Positions 25,322 through 31,985 of a stretch of DNA of 64,000 nucleotides are shown here, piece by piece. Location of the stretch: NCBI GenBank assembly GCA_020632575.1, contig JACKFH010000011.1, forward strand, positions 1-64,000, given 5' to 3'. This DNA comes from Candidatus Omnitrophota bacterium. Lineage in GTDB: Bacteria > Hinthialibacterota > Hinthialibacteria > OLB16. Positions within the stretch are counted from its first letter, which is position 1. Each line of letters opens with the position of its first letter. The notes beneath the pieces were generated by a model. That model did no database searches, was not told the DNA's origin, and saw nothing but the letters and a program-made list of their open reading frames with translations. The position numbers were made by a program, and so were the translations under genes.

Positions 25322-26719
25322 ATGGCTGAGAAGAAGACTTATGACCTGATTGTAATCGGCGCCGGGCCGGGCGGGTATGTCGCGGCGATCAAGGCGGCCC
25401 AATTGGGGATGAGTGTGGCCTGTATCGACAAAGAAAAAGAGTTGGGAGGGACCTGCCTTCGTGTGGGTTGCATCCCTAGCAAGGCGCTGCTCGAATCGAG
25501 CGAACTCTACCGTGAAACCCAAAGTTCCTTCGAGAGTCATGGAATCAAGACCGGCAAAGTCGGCCTCAACCTGGAGGCCATGCTCGAGCGGAAGGACAAG
25601 GTGGTCGGTCAGTTGACTCGCGGGGTGGCGGGTCTATTCAAGAAGAACGGGGTGGAACCTTACCACGGGCAAGCCAAGATTCTCGAAGCCGGCAAGGTGG
25701 AAATCTCCGCCCAAGGCAAGAAGAAGGAGACGATCGAAGCCAAGAGAATCCTCATCGCCACCGGCAGCGTCTCCGCCTCGCTTCCCGGAGTGGAACTGGA
25801 TGGGGACCGTGTTGGAACCAGCACGGAGGCGCTTTCCTATCCAGAGGTTCCGAAGCATCTGGTGGTGATCGGAGCTGGATATATCGGACTGGAACTGGGT
25901 TCGGTGTGGAAGCGCCTGGGAGCAAAGGTCACGGTTCTGGAATACCTCGACCGTATCCTTCCGGGGATGGATCTTGAAATCTCGAAAGAGGCCTACAAGG
26001 TCTTTCGAAAGCAGGGGCTGGAGTTCTCGCTCAAGACCAAGGTGACCGGGGTTTCGGTGAAGAAAACCAAGGTCACCATCGAGATGGAGGGGAAAGACTC
26101 GATCGACGCTGACCGGGTCCTGGTGGCGGTGGGACGCAAACCCAACACCGAAGGATTGGGACTCGAGGAGGTCGGGGTCGCCCTCGACAGTCGGGGTCGC
26201 GTGGAGGTCGATGAGGACTTCCAGACCAACATCGAGGGGATCTATGCGATCGGAGATGTGATCCGAGGTCCCATGCTCGCGCACAAAGCCGAGGAGGAGG
26301 GAGTGGCTTGTGTCGAAAAGATGGCCACCGGTTATGGCCATGTCAATTACGATGCCATCCCGGGTGTCGCCTACACTCATCCGGAGATCGCGTCGGTCGG
26401 AAAAACCGAGGAAGAGCTCAAGGAATCGGGAGTTTCCTACAAGAAGGGGATCTTCCCCTTCATGGCCAATGGCCGAGCCCAAAGCCTGGGAGATGTCGAG
26501 GGGAAGGTGAAGGTCCTCGCCGATGCGGACACCGACCGCATTCTAGGCGTTCATATCATCGGCCCCCGCGCCGGAGACCTGATCGCCGAGGCGGTCGCCG
26601 CGATTGAGTTCAAGGCGAGCAGCGAGGACATGGGCCGAGTCGTCCACGCGCACCCCACATTGGCGGAAGCGTTTAAGGAAGCCTGTTTGGCCGCTTGGGA
26701 CCGACCGATCAGTTTTTGA
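25322..26719 (+). CDS. lpdA: Dihydrolipoyl dehydrogenase (E3)
   Basis: 465 residues from ATG 25322, with GGAG eight bases upstream, inside the end of sucB; a TTG at 25316 gives the longer frame. FAD-binding DLIVIGAGPGGYVAAIKAA, redox disulfide GGTCLRVGCIPSKALL, NAD-binding VVIGAGYIGLELGSVW, second FAD segment GIYAIGDVIRGPMLAHKAEEEG, and dimer interface with the catalytic His-Glu in VVHAHPTLAEAF. It reoxidises the lipoyl group of E2 with NAD+, and may also serve other lipoyl complexes such as pyruvate dehydrogenase, none of which is seen here. Last gene of the sucAB-lpdA operon. Confidence 0.97.
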   Translation: MAEKKTYDLIVIGAGPGGYVAAIKAAQLGMSVACIDKEKELGGTCLRVGCIPSKALLESSELYRETQSSFESHGIKTGKVGLNLEAMLERKDKVVGQLTRGVAGLFKKNGVEPYHGQAKILEAGKVEISAQGKKKETIEAKRILIATGSVSASLPGVELDGDRVGTSTEALSYPEVPKHLVVIGAGYIGLELGSVWKRLGAKVTVLEYLDRILPGMDLEISKEAYKVFRKQGLEFSLKTKVTGVSVKKTKVTIEMEGKDSIDADRVLVAVGRKPNTEGLGLEEVGVALDSRGRVEVDEDFQTNIEGIYAIGDVIRGPMLAHKAEEEGVACVEKMATGYGHVNYDAIPGVAYTHPEIASVGKTEEELKESGVSYKKGIFPFMANGRAQSLGDVEGKVKVLADADTDRILGVHIIGPRAGDLIAEAVAAIEFKASSEDMGRVVHAHPTLAEAFKEACLAAWDRPISF

Positions 26720-26887
26720 CCTCGGCGGTCCACACCACCCTCCAACCTGAAGAACCTGGCTCACTCCCTCCCCTGGATTGTGACGATTCGCATCCAATAA
26801 ATCCGCATGACCCTACTCGACAAACTAATCGTAACATAGCAGAATATTAACTGTAACGAATCTGTCCTGATTGGAGGAAGTGTAAGA

Positions 26888-27139
26888 ATGCCAAGACCAA
26901 CCTGTCAGTTGAACCTAACGCTTGATGTTCCGACGGCCGAATATGTTGAGGAAATCGCATTTTCGGTCCACAAGCGTCCCAGCGGCGTTGGTCGAGATCT
27001 CCTTTTGGAGCGTCTCGAACTGGTCCGCGCCGGGTGGAACAATGAGGATGACGATTTGAAAGAAGTGCTGAAGGAAGTCTGCGCGATGGATGCGGATGGT
27101 TTGGACAAGTTGAAGAAGTGGATGAAGAAAAACGGTTAA
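26888..27139 (+). CDS. Small conserved-looking protein, helical
   Basis: 83 residues. ATG 26888 follows GGAGGAAGTGTAAG, a good ribosome site. A short beta-like N-terminus (QLNLTLDV) is followed by helices (PTAEYVEEIAFSVHKRPSGVGRDLLLERLELV and LKEVLKEVCAMDADGLDKLKKWMKK). The strand followed by helices weakly recalls ribbon-helix-helix proteins, but there is no basic N-terminal pattern to confirm DNA binding. It stands alone with its own terminator 25 bp later. Function unknown. Confidence 0.75.
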   Translation: MPRPTCQLNLTLDVPTAEYVEEIAFSVHKRPSGVGRDLLLERLELVRAGWNNEDDDLKEVLKEVCAMDADGLDKLKKWMKKNG

Positions 27140-27164
27140 TTTTCTTTAAATGAACGCCTTAGAG

Positions 27165-27203
27165 GGGCCAGTCGTTCATTGATCGACTGGCCTTTCGTCT
27201 TCT
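27165..27203 (+). terminator. Terminator of the 83-residue gene
   Basis: A perfect 9-bp stem GGCCAGTCG / CGACTGGCC with a nine-base loop, followed by TTTCGTCTTCTT. It lies 25 bp after the stop. Confidence 0.88.
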
Positions 27204-27255
27204 TGACGATCCGACGATTGGTGAAGGGATACTGACGATAACTGGAAACAAAGTG

Positions 27256-27368
27256 ACAGTTTCACCTTTTCTCCTTTTTTCTTCCTTCTTCTCTTCGAGC
27301 TTTTCTAAGAACCCATTTCCCTCTTTTTCCTTTTTTGCCTCTTTCCCTCCCTCTCTCTTCTTTCCCTT
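27256..27368. repeat. Long polypyrimidine tract
   Basis: About 110 bases that are almost all C and T on the plus strand (runs such as CTTTTTCCTTTTTTGCC and CCCTCCCTCTCTCTTC), with a few interruptions near 27298-27316. It lies beyond the C-terminal end of the M50 protease gene. Not coding; it could form a triplex or simply be low-complexity drift. Confidence 0.7.
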
Positions 27369-27408
27369 AAGAATGGCGAGGCCACAAGGAGCGGGATTTT
27401 CAGCGGAA

Positions 27409-28290
27409 TCAGTAGATCTCGTATTCCGGGAATCGGTCTGAGCCGCGGTCTCCTTTCTCGGTGTATGTGAGAGGAGCCAAGTTGGAATCGCCTCCCCGTC
27501 TCTCCTTGAGCTGACGCTGCGCGTCCCTTTTCGCGGACCAAGTCACCAATAAAACCAAGAGAGCCAAACCCGCGATCCCCCAACCCAGGGACAATAGGAT
27601 CGGAGAGATTCCGGTCATTTGAGCGAGCTGGCTGACATCGCTTCCCACAACGCGCCCGCCCACCGAGAAACCATCCGCTCTCTCGCCAAGCGCCTCTCCC
27701 GCCACATCGAGAACGGGATACAAGCAGGAGGTGGTGGCGATCCAGCGGATGAAAAACTGTTGCTGGGGGTCATCCAGTTTGAACAGCCCAAACAGGAGCA
27801 GCGAGATGGTCCCATAGCCGAAAAAGGCGGTGAAGCTGTTGAGCCATCCGAAGGCGAGGGAGAGGCAGCAGACCATGGTCAGGAACCCCCAGACCTCGGT
27901 GGAACGGTCGGAAGTGGAGAGGAAGTACAGGAGGACGCCGAGGAACAGACTTCCAACATAACCGGCGGAAACGATCGCGAGCTCGTTCCCCCCCATTCCG
28001 AGTGTCACTCCCGCGCCGCCGGGGTGGATGGCGATTCCAAACACCGCGCCTCCCGTGAGGAAGGCGGCGAGGACATGCGAAAGTTCATGGAACAACACGA
28101 CCACCAGTTTGATCGGATTGAAGATCGGGATGCGCCACAATAGCAGGACGATGACAAAGAGGGTCAGTTGCAGAATCAGCGATTCCCGTTTAAAGGGTTT
28201 CAAAAGACTCCGGATCGCCTCCCCTCGTCGCTCTTTGGCGAAGGCGGGGTGGTCGATCCAATCGTTGGGGGCGCCGCGGCGGTTCACCAA
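27409..28290 (-). CDS. M50-like membrane metalloprotease
   Basis: 293 residues, GTG start three bases after the stop of the DUF2330-like gene. The zinc motif H68-E-L-S-H72 lies in a membrane helix (VVVLFHELSHVLAAFL), followed by GGAVFGIAIHPGGAG and a later SCLYPVLDV segment that may give the third ligand. About six membrane helices are visible. This is the M50B-like layout without a PDZ domain. Substrates of such enzymes are often membrane-bound regulators, but none is identified here. Translation is likely coupled to the DUF2330-like gene upstream. Charged C-terminus after about 240. Confidence 0.85.
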   Translation of the reverse strand: MVNRRGAPNDWIDHPAFAKERRGEAIRSLLKPFKRESLILQLTLFVIVLLLWRIPIFNPIKLVVVLFHELSHVLAAFLTGGAVFGIAIHPGGAGVTLGMGGNELAIVSAGYVGSLFLGVLLYFLSTSDRSTEVWGFLTMVCCLSLAFGWLNSFTAFFGYGTISLLLFGLFKLDDPQQQFFIRWIATTSCLYPVLDVAGEALGERADGFSVGGRVVGSDVSQLAQMTGISPILLSLGWGIAGLALLVLLVTWSAKRDAQRQLKERRGGDSNLAPLTYTEKGDRGSDRFPEYEIY

Positions 28291-28293
28291 ATC

Positions 28294-29316
28294 TCACCAA
28301 ACCCAAACGTCTTGGTCGAACCCGGAGATGTCCCCGCGGATCGCCCATTGGTCCAGGACCACATCTTCAATCGCGCCGAAGAAGCCGGTCCACTGCTCGG
28401 AGAGAGAGTCGACCTCAACGGATGGGAGAGAGACCTGTTTCTCCCGGTCGAAAAGGTCGGCGGACAATCCTCCGAATTCAGTAACGCCGGTCGGGGTGAA
28501 GACCAGCATCTCGACCTCCGTTTCGCCGCGTTCGAGTTGGGAGATCCTCATCGGGTAAAAGACACGGTCGGACTTGAACCGGTAGGCGATCGGCTCGCGA
28601 CTGTTGTCGCTCTCATCAACCACGATGGCGTCGAAGGCGAACCATTTGAAACCATCGTCCAGGTAGTCCTCGATGATCCCGATGAAGTCGGGCTGAATCG
28701 GGGCCTCCTGGGCGCCGTATTTCTCCTTCAGATGGGATTGGACGAAATTGACGAACCCATCCGGGTCGAGAACCTGGGCGACTGTGACCTCATGCGCCCC
28801 CATCTTTTTCGAGAAGTGAATTTTTCCCGCCTCTTTCGAGAGGGAGAGCATTCCGGCGGGAGCGCCTCCATGGGCCATCGCCCACATCCTTTTCTGAACG
28901 ACCAAGCGTTGAGCCTTTTCGAAGGTCTCGAATGACCCGAGTTGGACGGAGGGTTTGGCGGGCAGAGGAATCACCTCCAGAACAGCGGTCTTTTCGGATG
29001 CCTTAAGATCGGTCGAAAGTAGGAGGATTTGTTCCGTTCCGTTGTGAAGGACGATCGCTCGCTGTTTGGGCTCGAAGACAGTCACTTTAAGGGGATCGAA
29101 AGAGACATCGATAACACGGTCCCCTCGGTTCCGGGCCCCCTCCACGCCCCGCGCCAGGGCATCGAAGGAAGCGTCCACGAGGTTGAACGTGAAATCGGTC
29201 ATCGTGGGAGCGTAGAAGGGAATGCTCCCGCAATCCGCCCACGAGGCGGAAGTTGGAAAGACGCACAGGGGAAGGACAAGGACCCACCCAAGGAAACGCA
29301 ACCGATGATCCGACAT
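28294..29316 (-). CDS. DUF2330-like exported protein
   Basis: 340 residues from ATG 29316; the longer frame begins at TTG. A signal peptide ends near ASWADCGS. The N-terminal part matches my memory of DUF2330: a Cys-Gly start, then VTVFEPKQRAIVLHNGTEQILLLSTDL, VLEVIPLPAKPSVQLGSFETFEKAQRLV. Later segments HEVTVAQVLDPDGFVNFVQSHL and PIAYRFKSDRVFYPMRISQ also fit the family. There is no C-terminal membrane helix, which many members have. Function unknown. The M50-like protease gene follows after three bases, so the two are probably co-translated; the protease could act on or with this protein. Confidence 0.72.
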   Translation of the reverse strand: MSDHRLRFLGWVLVLPLCVFPTSASWADCGSIPFYAPTMTDFTFNLVDASFDALARGVEGARNRGDRVIDVSFDPLKVTVFEPKQRAIVLHNGTEQILLLSTDLKASEKTAVLEVIPLPAKPSVQLGSFETFEKAQRLVVQKRMWAMAHGGAPAGMLSLSKEAGKIHFSKKMGAHEVTVAQVLDPDGFVNFVQSHLKEKYGAQEAPIQPDFIGIIEDYLDDGFKWFAFDAIVVDESDNSREPIAYRFKSDRVFYPMRISQLERGETEVEMLVFTPTGVTEFGGLSADLFDREKQVSLPSVEVDSLSEQWTGFFGAIEDVVLDQWAIRGDISGFDQDVWVW

Positions 29317-29417
29317 GGTCGTCACCACCCTTTCCAATAGGTTGCACCCTGTGGTGTAAGTTTAGGACTTTGGGAGGATTCGTTCAATGAAAAAATGCGA
29401 TAAGTTTTCGGGGGGAT

Positions 29418-29463
29418 AAAAAAAAAAGAGCCAACCCCAGTTGAGGTTGGCTCTCCTTTTTTC
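29418..29463 (-). terminator. Terminator of the pseudopilin operon (bidirectional)
   Basis: Stem GAGCCAACC / GGTTGGCTC with loop CCAGTTGA. On the minus strand ten U residues follow (A-run 29418-29427); on the plus strand TCCTTTTTTC follows. It lies about 200 bp past the second pseudopilin gene. Confidence 0.88.
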
Positions 29464-29523
29464 GATGTTTTCTCGGGCAGGTGGCGGGTCAGCCGCAGAT
29501 TCGAAAAAGGAAACGACAGTCAA

Positions 29524-29594
29524 GTCATACCCGCGAAGGCGGGTATCCAGGGCCAGAGCCACCCACTCTGGATTCCTGCCTTCGCAGGAATGAC
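29524..29594. repeat. REP-like palindromic repeat element
   Basis: Two 27-base arms (29524-29550 and 29568-29594) are inverted copies with 23 of 27 matches around a 17-base centre. Each arm is itself a hairpin (CCCGCGAAGGCGGG; CCTGCCTTCGCAGG). The four differences keep base pairing inside each arm. The core GTCAT-CC-GCGAAGGC-GG-ATCCAG is like repeats scattered in many bacterial genomes. It lies between a pseudopilin terminus and a terminator, in an otherwise empty stretch. Confidence 0.85.
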
Positions 29595-29653
29595 TCCGAT
29601 CGGAATTTCAGGTCATTTCAATTCGCATAATTAGGATCGTAAGTGACGGACGA

Positions 29654-30301
29654 TCAGGGGATATGCTTTGGATAGCGCCCAACGATCAATGTGCTATCCA
29701 CACAGTACCTTCCAGATCTGTACTCTCCTCCCGGGAGCGTGAGATCCCCATCCGATTTGCTGCCGTTTGTTGGAGCGTAGTTACGATAGCCGGATCCTGG
29801 ACAAGCGCTCAGAGACCGCCCGCAGAAGGGCCAATCGCCGCTGCCGCAGGAGAAATCGTCATCGGTGTCCACGCCATGGCTGGTGATGACATAGGCGTGA
29901 ACGTTCGAATCCCGCTCCGTGGGATGGAGGTGAGCGATGAGGGCGGATCCACCTGTTGTTGTGATTTCCCAACCATACTCATCTCCCTGATTGGAAAAAC
30001 TCGAGTTCTCCGGCACGAACGGATCGATGGGGATCGCGGTCAGGTATTGGATCGGCGTGGTGAGCTGGTAGATCCCGCTTTCACTGTAATCGTCCGAATC
30101 GTTGTCATCCGGGTAGTTCCCGAAATCGATGAAGTACGACTCGAAGGCGATTGAAATGGTGCGCATGTCTCCTCTGGCCTTGGTGATACGCGCCCTCAAC
30201 TGCGCCTCCAAAAAGTTTGGCAATGCGATCGCAATCAAAATCAGAATGATCGCGATGACGATCAAGAGTTCGATTAACGTGAATCCACGCTTCTTGTCCA
30301 T
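29654..30301 (-). CDS. Type IV pseudopilin (GspG-like), copy 2
   Basis: 215 residues. The prepilin leader MDKKRG is followed by FTLIELLIVIAIILILIAIA, with cleavage after Gly and methylatable Phe and the conserved Glu5. The globular part has the GspG-like helix ARITKARGDMRTISIAFESY, then GNYPDD, a TPIQYLTAIPIDPF segment and a C-terminal YRNYAPTNGSKSDGDLTLPGGE. Cys residues CGSGDWPFC could form a disulfide. It is a close paralogue of the gene immediately upstream (70 bp apart, same strand), most alike in the N-helix and the PTNGxKSxGD end. Such multiple pseudopilins are typical of several uncultured phyla and may form surface filaments or secretion pseudopili. Confidence 0.9.
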   Translation of the reverse strand: MDKKRGFTLIELLIVIAIILILIAIALPNFLEAQLRARITKARGDMRTISIAFESYFIDFGNYPDDNDSDDYSESGIYQLTTPIQYLTAIPIDPFVPENSSFSNQGDEYGWEITTTGGSALIAHLHPTERDSNVHAYVITSHGVDTDDDFSCGSGDWPFCGRSLSACPGSGYRNYAPTNGSKSDGDLTLPGGEYRSGRYCVDSTLIVGRYPKHIP

Positions 30302-30370
30302 TTCTCACTAACCCTCTCTTCTTTAAGTTGTATGAACCGCCAATCTGGCCTCAATCCCACTCGATTAGTC

Positions 30371-31009
30371 TCATCGACGTCGAGGATCGCGGCCCATAAC
30401 TTCTTTCCACCGGTCAACGCAATACCAGCCCGCCGTGACTTCGCCTCCTAGTTGGAGGATATCTCCAACCGATTTGGTTCCGTTGGTCGGCGAGTAGGTG
30501 AGATACCCCATGCCATTTGGACAGGGGGGGGAGGTTCCAAGAGGCCAGTTGTCATTGTCTGAAAAATCCTCATTACCGTCAGGACCAGTGCTATACATCG
30601 CATAGGCGTTGACATTCGGCTTGGCGATCTGTGCAATCACCCAAGGCACTCCTGTCGACCCCATTTCGTACCATCGGACTTCGTCTCCGGCATCGTTCAA
30701 CCCAGAACTCCCAGTATTGAAAAGGTCCTCGGGCAATTCGGTCAGATACTGGAGCGGACTTGTAAGATAGAAGAGGCCGTTCTCTCCAACTGTCAATGTA
30801 CTTGGGTCGTGATCGGGCGGGTACATGTCAAAATCGAGAAAATAGGTTTCCATGGCGATACCGACTGTGCGAAGGTCGGCTTTGGCCGCGGTGACCCGAG
30901 CGCGGATCTGCGCTTCCAAGAAGTTGGGCAGCGCGATTGCAATCAAAATCAGGATGATCGCAATCACGATCAGGAGTTCGATTAGGGTGAATCCTCTCCT
31001 ACTTTTCAT
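30371..31009 (-). CDS. Type IV pseudopilin (GspG-like), copy 1
   Basis: 212 residues from ATG 31009 with GGAG seven bases upstream. Leader MKSRRG, then FTLIELLIVIAIILILIAIA, identical to copy 2 in the membrane helix. The head contains ARVTAAKADLRTVGIAMETYF, FDMYPPDHD, SPLQYLTELPEDLF, YAMYSTGPDGNEDFSDN and YLTYSPTNGTKSVGDILQLGGE, and ends DRWKEVMGRDPRRR. Paralogous to the 215-residue gene downstream. The cleavage enzyme PilD and other machinery are not in the window; the ExeA-like ATPase at 39-41 kb is the only other secretion-type gene. Confidence 0.9.
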   Translation of the reverse strand: MKSRRGFTLIELLIVIAIILILIAIALPNFLEAQIRARVTAAKADLRTVGIAMETYFLDFDMYPPDHDPSTLTVGENGLFYLTSPLQYLTELPEDLFNTGSSGLNDAGDEVRWYEMGSTGVPWVIAQIAKPNVNAYAMYSTGPDGNEDFSDNDNWPLGTSPPCPNGMGYLTYSPTNGTKSVGDILQLGGEVTAGWYCVDRWKEVMGRDPRRR

Positions 31010-31445
31010 ACAGTTTCTCCTCCTCATGAAATGAATGAATTATGAATAAAACCAGCGGTTTTAGATTCCCGGTTTGTTGGGCAGGACTCTCGGTGATAAG
31101 AGGTGTTGACACAAGGGGTCAGTTGAAGACTCGAAGATGATTTCGAAATGTCCGTGAATCATCACACACCTAACAATTAAGAAACACCTAGTCACATTTC
31201 CGTCACTTGATCTTAACAGACATTTAATCCGTTACAATCCCTTTTGTTCGATCCAAACCCTTATTTTTTACCCCCGCCGCTTCAGAATCTCGAACCGAGA
31301 TTCTCGCATTGATTTTAAGATCTTGTGAGGCAAGAATGAGGATGGTCGGAACTTCTGGACTTTCTCTTCTACACACGCCAAGGAAGGACGACCGGCCTCG
31401 ATTGATCGCGAAGTCAATTAAACCATCGGATTCAAGGAGGAACGA
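31010..31445. other. Intergenic region between divergent pseudopilin and small-protein genes
   Basis: About 436 bases, AT-rich in 31140-31270. It must contain promoters in both directions. Partial elements such as TTGACA (31104-31109) and TACAAT near 31235 lack correctly spaced partners, so none is called. No gene, repeat or RNA recognised. Confidence 0.45.
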
Positions 31446-31691
31446 TTGAGCCCCCAAGAAAGAGATAGCATCCGCCTCCTAAAACAGGTGATCCGAAAGA
31501 AACGAGTCCACATGGGCCTTCCCGCCGAGGGTAGCCTCAATGTCGAGGCGGTGGTGGAGGCGATGAAGGAGCAGCCCCCGATGGATGAATTGGTCTCCTA
31601 TATCAAGTCGGCGATCAAAGAGGACCTCCCAGTGAAGACGGAATCCCCAACCGCGCCCCCCGTGCGGAGGCCGTTCGATCGAAGAGCCTAA
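31446..31691 (+). CDS. Small helical protein with TTG start
   Basis: 81 residues. AAGGAGG lies five bases before TTG 31446, the strongest ribosome site nearby, so the TTG start is credible. The sequence has MSPQERDSIRLLKQVIRKKRVHM, a loop with PAEGSLN, VEAVVEAMKEQPPMDELVSYIKSAIKED, and a Pro-rich basic tail (TAPPVRRPFDRRA). Mainly helical, no membrane segment. I do not recognise it. It stands 294 bp before the GH95-like gene. Confidence 0.65.
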   Translation: MSPQERDSIRLLKQVIRKKRVHMGLPAEGSLNVEAVVEAMKEQPPMDELVSYIKSAIKEDLPVKTESPTAPPVRRPFDRRA

Positions 31692-31985
31692 CCCATTCAA
31701 AATAATTGACTTAAGACGAACGCCCTCCCCCGCGATTCATACAAAATCCCCCCTCAAAACCACTGAAATCGTTGCTTTTTGAGTCAAAAAGGGTCAAAAT
31801 CCCCGCTTTGCCTTTTGGGTTGGAAGGAAATTGGACCTTTCCCATCGATCTTCCCCACCATCGGGAAGAGGCTTCTTCGGCCGTCAACGACTCGACCGGC
31901 GTTGCTGAAGAGTGGATCGGTTTTATCTCGACCTGGATCGATAGGAATCGAGGTCGGGATTCGAGTCGAAAACTTAGGAGATACC

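Noticed and set aside
27253..27441. 62-codon plus-strand frame rich in Phe and Ser
   Set aside because: Translation of the polypyrimidine tract; no ribosome site.
29362..29562. 66-codon minus-strand frame
   Set aside because: It spans the REP-like element and the terminator, so it is chance coding.
29524..29594. Possible CRISPR unit
   Set aside because: Only two arms, and they are inverted rather than direct repeats; no spacer series.
31779..31985. N-terminal extension of the GH95-like protein
   Set aside because: The extension is Ser/Arg/Pro-rich and not protein-like. ATG 31986 has a clear ribosome site and matches the family start.
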